Below, piece by piece: positions 1-14,400 of a stretch of 64,000 nucleotides of DNA (position 1 is its first letter; each line of letters opens with the position of its first letter). Made by a program: the position numbers and the translations under genes. Under the pieces are notes generated by a model that was given only the letters and a program-made list of their open reading frames with translations, was not told the DNA's origin and made no database searches. The stretch comes from Mytilus trossulus. Its lineage: Eukaryota > Mollusca > Bivalvia > Mytilida > Mytilidae. The stretch lies in the NCBI RefSeq assembly GCF_036588685.1, contig NC_086379.1, forward strand, positions 16,415,862 to 16,479,861, read 5' to 3'.

Positions 1-2306
1 ATATAATTGTTATATGCCTTTTCAAATAAATGTGTGGCTCTGAACTGGCTGTGGTTTAAAATCTAAGAATGGAGTTGGTTATCTTCATATTTATCTGATT
101 TATATCAACATCATTGTTCCATTAATATATATACATATATATAAATCATTGTAATACATGTACATTACTTTGCTCTTCATATGCCCTATAACAGTGTTTA
201 ATTGGAATAAAATATCTTGTCTTAACCACATTTCTTTATTTTAGTATTGACAGGTTAACTTTTAAAAGCATTTAAAGTCAGTGATTTGATGACAAGCTCA
301 GTCAATGATTGTAAATCCAGATAATATCATGAGTTTTTTTTTGTAAAAATAAATAATGTGATTAAACTGGTTATCTCAATTAAAAGAACTGACATTCTGC
401 TTTGATACTATGAGATTATTTCTGATATATCAGAATAATAAATTTCTTTTTGTTGTCCTTTTTCAAAAAAAATCTGAACTGATTTTTATCAGTTTTATTT
501 TTGTCTGAGACTACTATAACATGGGAGGTGACCACAATCTCTATGTTATGCATTGAAGTATCAGGTTTTTGTAGTCCAATTGACTATGCATTTTAGAGCA
601 GGTAAATGTGAATTTGGATTAAATTTGAAGTTGATTCAGTATATCTAATGACATCATACCACTATTTTATTTCATCAAAGCATTTTCAAATTTTATTTAC
701 TGGTCAGCTTAGGTTAATATCCAATCAATAATTTAATTGAAAGGACTTAACAGTTGGTTGCAGGACTTTTGAATTCAAATATAAAAAAGAAGAAAAAATA
801 TAAAGCAAAACTTCTAATATTACATATAATAGGGTTTATGATAATGCAGGATAGCAGATTGAAATGCAGCTTTTGTTCAGTTATCTTTGTGTTGATTATT
901 ATGTTTTAAATCCCTTTCTGGTTCTTTGAATTTGATTTGAATGTTCAGATTGTTTTCTCTTGATTAAGGCAAGCAACAGAATTTGTACAACTTATGTAGT
1001 TTCTTATCTCAGGGTGAATCCAGAAAATTTAAAACATAAGTGGTGGTATTCTCAACCAAGGATAAAAAAGGGGGTTCCAACTATATGCATGATCCCATTC
1101 AAATGCATTAATCTTCCATAAAAAGAGAAGGTTCCAATCACCAGACTCCATGAGATCTGCAACTGTATCTTAAAGCAGCTATAATAAAACAAAAATTGTA
1201 CAAGTACTTCTGGCCACTGCAGATTGATTTTATGGGCTCACAATTTTGAAGACTATTTCCTTTTTTCCATATTTTTGTTTAAATGTAATCTTCTGCTTCT
1301 GCATCTATTGTAACACAGGTTTTTCTGACAAATGACTGATAAACCCATCTTGTATCCTTCTATCTACCAAAAGGGTGATTGAGAATATATATATACAATA
1401 AGTTCAAGTATTTTGTCAAGAAAAAGTCAGTCTGTTATAAAATGTAGGTAATTGTCTTCTTTGGAAGTGTTCAAAAACCTGTAAGAACTTGAAAAAAAAT
1501 ATCATATTCAACCTATTTTAATGTTACAACAGTAGAGGAATATGGAATATTGAAAGGTATTCAAGAACTCGTCGAAATAGATCTGCAATCATTAATTTTT
1601 CTCAAATTTACTGTTGTGAACTTGCAATATCCTACGATGCGCGTACCGAGTTATCTCCCTTTGATCTCCGCTTCGCCACGAATAAACTGACACAATTGCG
1701 TATCCGGGGTTTTTGTAATCTGATATTGTAATATTAGGAGCAAAAAATGGTTTTACTTCATATTTTATACCCCTCAACACGTTACCAAACCTATTTAAGG
1801 ATTTATTACGGATTTTCCGTGGACCTACGCAAATTTTCAGAAAAAAAGTTTCACTTCACTCGTGAATTTATAACATTTTAACAATACTTTTTAATTATAA
1901 TAATATAAAATAAGAAAGCTTATTCAATATAGAATTGAACACTTTGGTTTTTATTAATATACGAGGAAAAACAAGACGATACGAGTCCAAAAACCACGAG
2001 ACATGCAATCGTAAACTCTGACCTTTTATCACGTGACCAATGTCTTGAACTTAGAAGCCATTAAATCGTTTGCCGTTCAACTAGGGTGTTCTATTGCTTA
2101 CTATACAGCATGGGTTCTTTATCTATAAATGCACATATATTTTTGATTATAACTTGATCAGCTGTTAAAATCCTATAAATATTGGCATTGATTGTTAATA
2201 CTGCTTAGCTGATGGAAATTATAAAGGTCTTAAGGGGATATTTAAGATCAGTTGCATGATTACGAATCCTTAATGATTTTAGTTTTTTTAATATATTTTT
2301 TTACAG
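1..2306. other. AT-rich noncoding DNA, probable intron of the polycystin gene
   Basis: No coding exon is recognised here. The next exon at 2307 opens with a splice acceptor and in the middle of a domain, so the gene begins further left and this stretch is most simply an intron. It is AT-rich with short TA runs. A more GC-rich patch near 1620-1800 has a short open frame on the minus strand without resemblance to a known family. Confidence 0.5.
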
Positions 2307-2460
2307 ATGTTATTTTCAGACAGAAATCCGAGAATCTACGATAAAACATCCAGATTTATAAACACACCAATGATATCTTTAACTTTAAGGGATATTAACC
2401 AGGTTCAACTTACTGTAAAGGAATTACCAAAGCCTGTTATCATTAAAATTCCCACTGGAA
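2307..2460 (+). CDS. polycystin-1-like exon 1 of 9 in window (GAIN region)
   Basis: The exon follows TTTTTTACAG and ends at GTAAGT. It encodes a strand-rich stretch including the motif SLTLRDINQVQLTVKELPKP, like the part of the polycystin GAIN/REJ region that precedes the GPS. It ends one base into a codon, and exon 8538 supplies the other two bases to make Lys. Confidence 0.85.
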
Positions 2461-5400
2461 GTAAGTATAAGTATTATACTTACCACTATTTTTTTTTGAA
2501 TCTGATAAGACTCTGAGGTGAACAGATGTGTTTTCATGATCTCCATCTCGTTAACAAAATGGAGCTAAATTTCTTGTTGTATATGTGAATCAAAATCATA
2601 TCAACATTGTTTATTGAAATTATTAGTTATTTTTAAAAGTCAAAATGGATTTCAATTCTACATTTGTGAAACTTATTTACATCTTTTTCTGGTGAATTTT
2701 CTGGATTTGAAAGTGATGACTATAATTGCTACCTAAACAACTGTAATCTTTATTCAATTGAGGATTGTACTGATAGAACATTGTCAATTGTTGTAACCTT
2801 TAGCAGTGAGAAAATATACTTTATTTTTGAAAACATTATTTTTCAAAATTATGACAGAAATTTATTCATTCAGAAAGACAGGAACGGATTTGTATATAAT
2901 TTTATTTATGAAGGGAATAAAGTTGTGATTACACTATACAGTTCGTCTGCAACACTTCATATTCAAGGAAAAGGATGTGCGAATTGGTTTAAGGAAGAAT
3001 TTAGTCATTTTAGGAAAACAATTACACAATGAGGTAACATATTTTCAAACTTCTTTAATAGAAAATAACAGTGACCAGATGTCTACTGGAAACCTATTAT
3101 TAGAATCCATGATAAGCTTTGACACTTCAGAAATAGACCCAAAGTTATTAGTAACAGATATGTCAAACACCTTGTTAACATCAACCCCAATTAGATCCTC
3201 GTCTGTGAATAGTACTTTTCGTAATCTACAAAATCTAGATCATTACAATCTAGATTTGCAACAAGAAGTAATTGATTTAAAACAAATGGTTGAATCCATT
3301 ATCAATACAATCCATTCAAACAAGCAGGATCAAAGTCTCCCTCTTTCAAAAACTTAATTCGTCAACACAAACTGTTAGTACTCAGACAGAAGAACAGGAA
3401 AAGACACTAAAGACCCGGCATACTTCGATGCACATTGAATATAAAACTGTTTCCACACAGATCTACAAACCCATTGGATCTGAAGAAAAATGTTTTGACC
3501 CTCCTCCACATAATGTAGTAGACTACCAACCAAAACCAAAACCTCAAAAACCTGAATTAAGTAAAACAGAACTTGGACCTACAGATTACTCAAATGACAA
3601 TACTGTTCCCATTCCCAATCGTATCACTGGTGAAAACAACAAAACCACACTGATAATTGGGATTTCAATTTTAAAGGGTATTCAGCCCCGTGGACTACAA
3701 AACACTGAGGTATGTACCAACAGAGGAGCCAACATAGATAGACTGATAGATGTAATACAAAAGAAGGATATGTCAACATACAGAACAATTATTATCCATA
3801 TTGGTGGAAATGACTTAGATAATGGTGACAATCTCCAAAGCATAAGAGATAATTACGAATCTCTTTTATATTTACTGAATATCAAATGTCACCCACATTG
3901 TAAATTTGAAGTTTCTGGAATTCAACCCAGAAAAGGACATAATATGCATAACCCGAATGAAATGCTGAAAGATATATTTATTGATCATACCAATATGCTT
4001 TATGATAAGAATTACAATCTTTCTTATTCTTTTTTTCATCATGATGGGATTCATTTGTCAAAAAAAGGGAACCAAATCATAATTCAAAATCATGTAGACA
4101 TGGTAAAAAGGTTCTATGTCACTCTTGTCACAATTTTTGTCACAAAGAAAAATTCTGTGAATTTTATAATTAGGGTGATGGCAAATGCAAAGAGGACAAA
4201 GCCCTACAAAATCAAATTTTGAAAGATTCTTTTGAAATTTTAAACCACATATGTCAAGAATGTAATAATATTTCCTGCACATGTCTCTTTAGTATTAAGG
4301 ATTTAGTTAATCAGAAATTTGAATCCAGCTGTTCAAAATCTTTTTACCAATTATCTAAGCATAAGGATGTAATTAATAACTCTGATAAAATGACATCAGC
4401 ATTAAATCAAGTTGATACAACCTCTCAGCAGGTGCCAGACCTATCCCTATTTTTGCCATCTCAAGTTTCTCAAGACATAATGTACAAAACAAATACTTTT
4501 GTAATACAAATCACTGAGAACACTTTTAGTATTGAGGATTTTTTTATATTTTTATTTACTTATTATATATATGTGTATCATGTTTATGTGTTATTGACAA
4601 TACTTATTTTATTGATAAGGATACAGAAAATGATAACAAATGCAAAGGTCTAAAAATATGTTCCCACAATGTGAATAGATTGGAATGCAAGTTTGATGAG
4701 ATTAGATACAATCTAATGTCTACTCAAAATCCCCCAGATATAATTGGTTATTGTGAAACTTTTTTGGGTAAAAATACTTCTGATAGAGAAACAGATATAC
4801 CTTGATATATTTTACAAAAGAAAGATAGATTGATCGATGGTGGGGGTGGCTGGGCTGTCTATTTAACAAAAAGCACCTCCTTTTCTAGAAAAAATGATTT
4901 TGAAATAAGTGATATTGAAACCATGTGGTTTGAAGTTAAACCCAGCTATAAGAAATCTTTTTTTATTGTGCTTTGTTGATAGGCCACCCAAGTCACTAAT
5001 TGGTTGGATAGATAAGTTTGAGGATGAGATCAAGATTGCAATGAAATATAATTCAGATATAATACTTATGGGAGATTTTAACATTAACTGTTTACAACCC
5101 AATAAAATACCACAAAGATGGTTAACTGCTCTAGAAACTTTCAACAGGTAATTAAGGAACCAACTAGAGTAACAAATGAATCAACAACTTTGATTGACCA
5201 TATATATGTCACCAGTTTAAGCATGGCTAAAGAGGCTCATGTTTCTAAATATTCTATTAGTGATCACTACCCAATATGTATGACAAGACAAGAGAAATTG
5301 TATGATAAAAAACATTCTCATTCAACAATCACTTATAGAAATTTTAAGACTTTTAATGAACAAAATTATTTAAAAGATTTAAAAAGTGCACCTTTTCAAC

Positions 5401-8400
5401 ATATTGAATTTGAAAATGACCCATCTGTTTGTATTGAAATGTGGTACAAGACTTTTAAAAACATTTTAATAAACATGCCCCTATTGTGAAAAAGAGGGTA
5501 AAAAAAGACACACAGCCTGAATGGTACAATAACGAAATCTCATATGCAAGAAAAATAAGAGATAAATATCACTCACTGGGAATGTGGGCTGAATATAGAT
5601 TCTGGAGAAACAGAACAAAACATATCATTGATACATCTAAACAGAAATATTATAATGATATGATAAAAGACTAAAAAGATTCTAAAACACTATGGAAATG
5701 TCTTCATAGCTTAAATCCATCTAATCCATCAAAACCATATGAACTTATTACAAGTGGAGACCATAAAACAACCGATCATAAAGAAATTGCTAATACGTTT
5801 AATAATTATTTCACCTCATGTGTTGAAAAATTAAGGCATAGTAGGGCACCAAGCAATTCAAATTTTAATACTCTGACAAACTATGTTCAAATGAAATTCT
5901 TGAAAAAAAGGCATAATAAATTCATCATTCCACCAGTAAAAGTTTCAGAACTATTTGCTGAAATAACTAAACTAGATGTTAAGACATCTTGTGGTTCTGA
6001 CAATATAGGTCCAAAGATTTTAAAACTGAGTGCTCCTTTCATAGCATCTTCCTTAACATACATTTTTAATCGAATGATTGATACTGGTATTTATCCATCT
6101 GTTTTAAAAAATGCCAAAGTAGCTCCAATTTTCAAATCTGGTGAAAAAAAATGTAGCTAGCAACTATAGACCAATATCTGTTTTGCCAACATTATCAAAA
6201 TTAATAGAGAGACATGTATCTAAACATCTGTATAAATATTTGACAAAGTTTGATATTTTACACCCTTCTCAGTCTGGTTTTAGACCCAACCATTCATGTC
6301 AAACTGCCCTCATTAATATTATTGATAAATGGCTTCATGAAATGAATAATGGATATATCAAATTGGCAGTCCTCTTGGATTTTAAGAAAGCTTTTGATGT
6401 TGTTGATCATGAAATTCTATGTAAAAAACTTCTAATTTATGGCTTCCATGAAGATACTGTTGATTTTTTAAAATCATATTTGAGTGAAAGAACACAGCAA
6501 GTCCATATAAATAATCAGTTTTCTGATAAAAAGTTTATAAATTTTGGTGTTCCACAGGGCTCAATACTTGGTCCCATTATGTTTGTTTTGTTTATAAATG
6601 ACCTTCCATTACACACCAAAAACTGCCATACAGACTTGTATGCTGATGACACAACGATGCATACATCAGGAAAGACTATTGCTGATATGCAATTAAAAGT
6701 ACAAGATGATCTCCAATGTGTTGAAAAATGGTGTCATGAAAATAGCATGTTCATAAATTCGGAAAAGACGAAATGTATGGTTATAGGTACAAGACAAAGG
6801 CTGCGTTTAAATCAAGCAGAACCAGTTCTAACTATTGAGAATTATTTTAGATGCTGATCCACTTTCATCATCAGCTCCACTGTTTAAACAGCTTGGATGG
6901 ATGACAGTAGAGAACAGAATCTCATACCACAAATCAGTTTTGATGCAGAAATGCCTTAAAAATGAAGCCCCTATATATCTCACTGAAAAATTTAAAGAAA
7001 TGCCAGAAATAAACCAATATTGTTTGAGAAATGCCTCTTGCAAAAATTTACAAGTTCCAAAAGCCAAAACAGAGCTTTATAAGAAATCTTTTATATATTC
7101 AGGATCTATTTTATGGAATAATTTACCAATATCCCTGAAAAAATCAACATCAAGTACAAGCTCATTCAAAAAAGATTAAAAAAATTACTAGTTGGAACAT
7201 TAAGAAGCTGGGTGTTTTTTTATATGCATAATAATTTTCACACACTTACTCAAACTTGTTATTGTTGATGTTATTACTATACATATATGTCATATGTGAA
7301 TTTGTAATTTTTTACCTGTTTTGAAAATTGTATACTTCATGACAATTTTTTATTTCATTATTCATGTACATGATGTATGTGTGTCTGTTTGATATTTTGT
7401 AATTGTTTGTCATATTTCATTGTATTTCATGAGGGCCTCAGGGAAGATTAGCTTTATAGCTAACTGTGTAACCCTCTTTAAATAAAGAATTATTATTATT
7501 ATTATTGTTTGATCGTTCTATTCATTCAACTAATTTTATATAGATATTAAAGGAATGTAACTACCATATTAAATCAACCTTGTGAAATATCCCCAATAAG
7601 CGTTTTACGCTGAATTCTGTCTGGTTTTTAATTTCATATAAAAATAATGGAACAAGCTCTTTTAACCAGGAGTGTGGTATGTTTGGGAATGCAGTCATTA
7701 AGTGGACCATCTTTGAAAAGCAAGAGTTTTAATTACTGTAATTCGCCCCAATAATATGATTTACGATACTGCTAGCTATTCAGAAATGCAAAGACCGCTT
7801 TAATCTTCTAATCAAATTGATTTCTGTAATACAACTTAAATATATAGAAAATATAATACTCCCAAAAACTCAAAAAAATATTGGGGAATTAAATGTTCTT
7901 TAATTGGTTAAAGGGGGAAATTCCAAGTATCGTTTGTACTTCTTGTTGCTAGGGAAATAATTCTATCTCTCTTCTTCAAGTTCTTGGACAGAATGATATT
8001 TAGTTTGATCTTTTTGACAGCTGGATAGGACCGTGCGAATTTGTAACTCGAAAAGAAAAAATAACATATCTACTTCTCTAAATCAAAAGGTGGCGTTCTC
8101 ATTTTCTTTTCTTTTTAAGATATATTGTAAATAGATAATAAGCTGAACGCTATTTTTCAAATTGACAAACATAAACTAGAAAACTAACTGTTGATACAGA
8201 GATTCGTAAGTTTTGAACAAAGAAATAACACGACGGGTACCGTATACGGTGCAAACCCTTCCTGAGAACCTGATTTCACTCCCGGTTTTTAGTGAAGTTC
8301 GTGTTGTTTCTTAATTATTACATATAACTGTTGATGTAAATGTTCTTCGGTTTTGTGAGTCTTTGTTTACTCCTTGGTTTTGATTGTTATTGTCTTTGTG

Positions 8401-11400
8401 TGATGAGACTGTGACCAAATATTTAAAATATTTAAGATAAATGAAAAATGATGCAAAATGACACATAATTCAATGAAACGCAGCGAAATGTGGCAATAAC
8501 TATATACGCACTAATCTCCTTTTTTTAATGTTTTTAGAACACGCAAAATACAAGCATTATACTATAAATGCCACAGATGAAGATGATGTTGCTGACGAAA
8601 GTAACTTTCTTCGCTTGAAAGTCACACAGAGGGCAAACCAATTTTATATGATGAAGCTTATCACAGATGGACCACAATATAATGTGTCAATCAGAATTGC
8701 AATAGATTTCCAAAAGAAAGTTTCAATGTATGATACAATAAATGGAATGGTCTTGCTTGATTCACGTACAGCATTTCTCAAAGATCCCAAACTCACAACT
8801 GTCTCTTGGAGTGTTGGGATATTTGCCATGTATAGCGGTGGCAACGAAACCAATACAACTGCGCCAGAAATATCGGTAAACATTTCTACAACTGCTATAA
8901 ACTGTCGATACTGGGATAAAACAGTTGGACAATGGCTTCCTGATGGATGTAAGGTAATTCTGCCAAAGTAAAATAATTATTAGCATGGGTTTTGTCTATT
9001 GTTTAAACACTTCTACTGTCGGGTTGGAAGCATAACAATAAATTGAGCCCTAAAGAAATGGTAAGCCGGCGTTTCATAGGTTCATGTACTTGTCAAAATT
9101 TATGAACCTCTTTAGCATGTTTAAGGGTTAGGTATTTTAGGCATAAATGATAAAGGTGTGTTGATATTTGGCAATCCGTTTTAATTTCCTCCAGTCTCGG
9201 TACAGTTTACTCTTAGCATATTCATATAACAAAAAACAATTATAAGATAAACTCACCAGATGACTATCGTATTTCTTAATAATATATTTTTTTTTATCTT
9301 ACTATCTTATAAATATACGAGCTACTTGGCTTTTTGTTAAGGTTGATATTGCTGTCCTCGCTTCACCCTGATACTATCTCTTCTAAGTGTTTTCTTAGTT
9401 ATATATATGTCACTTGTTTGGCTTTATATTTTACTTTATCAGTTCTTCAATATCAATAAGTGTCACTTAAGATACACAAATAATAAAAAAAGCTGATTTA
9501 CTTGTTACGCTTATGAAACTGTAAATCAAAAGTATTATAAAGAATGAGAAATTAAAATTGCAGAATGTTATCACATTATACTTATAACTGACCTTCTAAT
9601 GATAACAAGCAACCAGCTTTGCAAGAATGATATATAAATGTTTGTCGTTTTAATAGAAAAGAAAGGCTAGGGATTTTATTCCGTTTTAAAAAGACGCTCT
9701 GCACCAATTAATGATATTGTGCAGATCGGAGGACAAATGACAACCAAAATGCATTTCATTTTTAGTATAGTTTATGTTAAATATATGTTCTTCAGTAAAA
9801 ATACAGATTTTGTTTAATAAACTGGTCTTAGAGATCATCAATTCAACACTGTATTTAATTCTTTTAAATTGTTTTTATTGTTTTGAAATTGATTTTGTTA
9901 TCATTCATTTGAAACATTACTTAATAAGTTGTATTCGTAAACATCTATTAAAATCGCTGTTCCATAACCTGTTGATTCTTATATTTTTGGTATTGAACTC
10001 GGTCCTTTTTTCAAATCTGTTGATGACGCCTTTACACCTTATCCATTTGCTATACACCGATTCCTTTTTTGTCTATCATAAATCATAAGTTGTTAATGTC
10101 TGTGTGATTGGTAGGTTTTCTATTGCATAGTTTTTCATTTGAATCTAAGAGAAATCACCTCTCTATGTACTCCATAAATAGTAGTCATGTCTGATATGAT
10201 GTGTAGAAAATATAAACAAACGGTCATGGTATGCATGTTTCGTCCCAACGTTGAGGAATTATTCAGTAAGTATACAGTAAGGAATCGCATTTTGATTGTG
10301 TTTTAAAAAATAATAAACTAGTAAAAATTATAGAATTTCAATAATCAGTTCCTGTGTTTCACAACTCAAAAAAAGGCTTTTAAACAACTTGGCAAACTTA
10401 ACTCTTGAGATTGCCGATATATCAGCGCCTCCTTTCTGAAATCACTTGTTTTGAACTCGTCAAAAATATTTGCAGCTAGTCGCTTATTCTTTCTGACATC
10501 AAAATCAATAGATATGGTATGATTTCAAATAAGGAAACTTTCCACCAGGATCACAATTTTAATTCATAACAATTAGAGAGTCGAGTCTTCTTTTATATTG
10601 TCCAACTGAAACAAACGCTACCCCTGAATATGAAGTCATTTTTTTTTAAACAAGTTCCTTTTTTTTTTTTTTTTTTTTTAAAGTTTTATTTCTTTTTTTT
10701 TCATGCTTTTAACTGTAAAATTACTTTACTGAATTATTCGGGAGGTTAACTGTAAATATTTACTTATAAGGCAGAGACAGGTACGGTATGGATATAAGTC
10801 GTGTTGTTAGTATATCAATAGGATTTCTATTAAAATTTGAATGCTTCTTTTTATGCCCCACCTACGATAATAGAGGGGCATTATGTTTTCTGGTCTGTGC
10901 CTCCGTTCGTCTGTCCGTCTGTGCGTCCGTCCGTATGTCCCGCTTCAGGTTAAAAGGTAGTTTTTAATGAAATTGAAGTCCAATCAACTTGAAACTTAGT
11001 ATACATGTGCCCATATGATATGATCTTTCTAATTTAAATGCCAAATTAGAGTTTTGTCCCCAATTTTACGGTTCACTGAACCTAGAAAATGATAGTCCAA
11101 ATTTCAGGTTAAAGTTTTTGGTCAAGGCAGTTTTTGATAAAGTAGAAGTCCAATCAACTTGAAACTTAATGTACATGTTCCCTTTGATAACATCATTCTA
11201 ATTTTAATGCCAAATTAGAGAATTTATTCCAATTTCACGGTCCACTAAACAAAGAAAATGATAGTGCGAGTGGGGCATCCGTGTACTGTGGACACATTCT
11301 TGTTGTAAATTGATTGGAATGAAAAATCGTTGACAGAATTACGTTTTGTATGAAACGCTACATTTCAAAAATGTGCACACGGACTTCGCTTTTACAACCA

Positions 11401-14400
11401 TACGCATTTACTAAATGAATCATTCAATGCTTATAATTACATTTTCCGCTATAATCATAGAAATACGATAACTATCACTTCATTGTGTATAATTTATACA
11501 ATTTTCACATAGATACAAATGTTAATGTTTTTCCGGCTTAGTCAAATAATGATAATTAGACATGGTTAAACTTTCGAAGGGTTCATTCTTCCAAAAATGT
11601 TGTTTCATCATATGTTTTGTCAAAAGGACATGTGAGGAGAAATCTTATTTTTTTTTTATATCTTTGTAGGTATCACCTTTATCATCTGGTGAGAGTTTAG
11701 AGTGTGGTTGTGATCATCTAACTGATTTTGCAGGAGGGATTTTCGTTATACCTAATTTCATTGACCCGATAGCTGATATTTTGCTTTTTCTTACCTTTTT
11801 CGACAATCCAGTTATTGTTTGTACAGTGATTTTGATTTGGATGGTATATTTTGTTGGTCTTTATTGGGCGAGACAAGCAGATCGTAGAGACTCAGCAGTG
11901 GTATTTATATTATATAGTTAAGATGTAAGATTGAGCAGTTAAGAGAAACAATTTTTAATCATTTACACACCTTTGTATATTATGTATTTTCTTAATTTTA
12001 AGCAGGCTTCATCTTCATTGCGCTACAGTCGACTTTTCAAGAAATTACTAGCATTTCTACCAAGACAAGTTGTTTTTTGCCTTGACTTTAAGATATATAT
12101 TGCTCCTTCAATTGTTTTATTTTACATGATTCTCTCATTATTGCTATTTGATATATTCAGGTTTCCTTATATACTTAAATATGAGTAAAAAAAAATAATA
12201 CCCAACTCCGAAGGAAAATGAAAACGGAAAATCCCAAAGCAAATGGCACAGTCAAACACTCAAACAAATGGATAATAACAACTATCATATTCCTCCATTG
12301 GTATAGACATTTTTTTACGTATAAACAGTAATGCATCAGAACAATTTTAAGATAGGAACGACAGCAGTTTACCAATGTTCAAGACGCGTGAATTGATTTA
12401 AGGCGACAATAGTTATCATAGGTACCATGATTATAATTTAGTACGCCAGACGCGCGTTTCGTCTACATAAGACTCATCAGTGACGCTCATATTGAATTAT
12501 TTATAAAGCCAAACAAGTGCAAAGTTGAAGAGCATTGAGGATCAGAAATTCCAAAACGTTGTGCCAAATACGGCTTAGGTGATGTATGCCTTGGATAAGA
12601 AAATCCTCAGTTTTTCGGAAAATTCAAAGTTTTGGTAACAGGAATTTATAAAAATGACCACATTATTGATATTCATGTTAACACTGAAATGTTGACTACT
12701 GTGCTGGTGTTAACCTCGGGGAAGAAACGTCCACCAGCAGTGGCATCGACGCAGTGGTGTACAAATCTGGGTAACAAACACAAACTTAGGGAAGCTCATG
12801 AACAAAAGGGGTAAGACCGGGTTCATCTGCAGGGTTAGCAACTCTCCCTGTACATAATTCAATCATCAATTACATTGACATAATGACGTAGTAAGTAAAA
12901 GGACACAATTTGTAAAATTAAAGACCAGACGTCTATTTTGGTGTCCAGAGATATAAGACCGTAAATACATGTCGGTAGTAAGTTGAGACACCGATACATC
13001 GTATTGTTCAGCCCATTCATCAGAATGACTTGTTTGGTGTCGATTTCAATTGGGTTTTGTTTCAGCATTTATTTTGTGAGAACAATACCTCTGTTGCTGA
13101 AGTTCGTAAAGTGTGAAAGAAGGACGAACGATACCAGAGGGACAGTCAAACTCATATAAATCGAAAATACACTGACAACGTCATGGCTAAAAATGACCAA
13201 GACAAACAATAGTAGACATGACACAACATAGAAAACTTAAGAATAAGCAACACGAACCCAACAAAAAAATAGGGGTGATCTCATGTGCTCCGGCAGGTTA
13301 AGCAGATTCACAACTTTTGAACCTCTGAACTGACTTAAAGGGCAATATAATAAAATCGAGCGTTTCTTCTTTTTGAAGAGAGGGATCGTTACTCCTTTTC
13401 CGAGTGACCCTTCGGATCCTTTCAAGTATATCATGTGTGTTGTGACAGGATGGCGAATGAAAGCAGGAACCACATCAAATATATCATGTTACATCAAAGG
13501 CGACAAGAGACAAAGCTCGAGGCATTGCTTATCAAAGTCCTCATCTGGTCAGGTTTTGTTTCAAACTGGTGCAGAAGATTGGTTTTTAATGACCTCTTCA
13601 GTTGATCTCGGCGTCCTGGAAAACGTAGTCATATGGCATGACAACAGTGGCTCATCGCCGTCATGGTTTGTACATACCTTTATTTAATAATCTAAGTTCG
13701 TTATTATCTGCATGTATTGTATTAGCAAATGCTTTTTTACCTTAACAATAGTTTTTCTTTGGGAACCAGAATGTAACATTTATTGTGGAGAAAGTTTATA
13801 AATCAAAACTGTTCAGGGTAACTCGCCTCACGAGTATTGCATTATTCATTGTTTCATAAATGATGTTATTCTAATATACGTTGAGCATGCCTAATCTAGA
13901 TTTGAAGACTTTGAGTGAATCCAGATGGTTAGACTCTGGCAGCAATCGCTTCTTTAAGTATTGTTTTCAATACATCTTCCTGACAATTTGGTGATAGAAA
14001 GTAAAACAATATTGTTAGGAAGTATCTCGTCGTTATCCTTATCCTAATCTAAGGTTAAGATATCTTCCCATGGACCTACAAATTATGAATATTAGGGCAA
14101 AATACGAATTGCTATGTAAATCCGAATTTATGTTACACCATGTTTACATACTTAATTGCGCCTTTCAGGTTTTTGTCGAGAATAATAATAGAAGATATCC
14201 AGATGAAGAAGATATATAATTTCTACTGTGAAAATTGGCTTGGTGTGGAGAGTGAATCTACTAAATTTCGTTTGACAAACAAATCTACTGAAGAGCTAAA
14301 AACAAACTTAAGACACCAGTTTGTTTTGAAAACGGGTCAAGAGTTACGCAGAGGCCATTTATGGTTAAGCATATTATCTAAACCGCCAAACAGTGATTTT

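Larger units (their letters stand above)
2690..7507 (+). mobile_element. degenerate LINE retrotransposon (CR1/L2-like group)
   Basis: The element shows, in order, an ORF1 with an SGNH-esterase-like segment, an apurinic-type endonuclease, a reverse transcriptase with YADD, a C-terminal region and an ATT-repeat 3' tail at about 7487-7507. Short tandem repeats as a 3' tail and an esterase-type ORF1 are typical of CR1/L2-like LINEs. Several frameshifts, an in-frame TGA at 4803-4805 and a probable internal deletion near 6830 make it inactive. The 5' end is uncertain, and target-site duplications were not found by eye. Confidence 0.85.
2461..8537 (+). other. polycystin intron hosting a LINE
   Basis: This 6.1-kb intron is mostly one degenerate non-LTR retrotransposon (about 2690-7507) in the same orientation as the gene. 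From 7508 to 8537 I see only AT-rich DNA. Confidence 0.8.

Noticed and set aside
9774-10088. 104-codon frame in the polycystin intron
   Set aside because: Leu/Ile-rich low complexity from AT-rich DNA, with no motif and no splice context.
12001-12188. Possible extra polycystin exon after AAGCAG
   Set aside because: Exons 11900 and 13379 already join in phase into the expected PLAT linker, and this hydrophobic frame fits no part of the family and ends in a stop.
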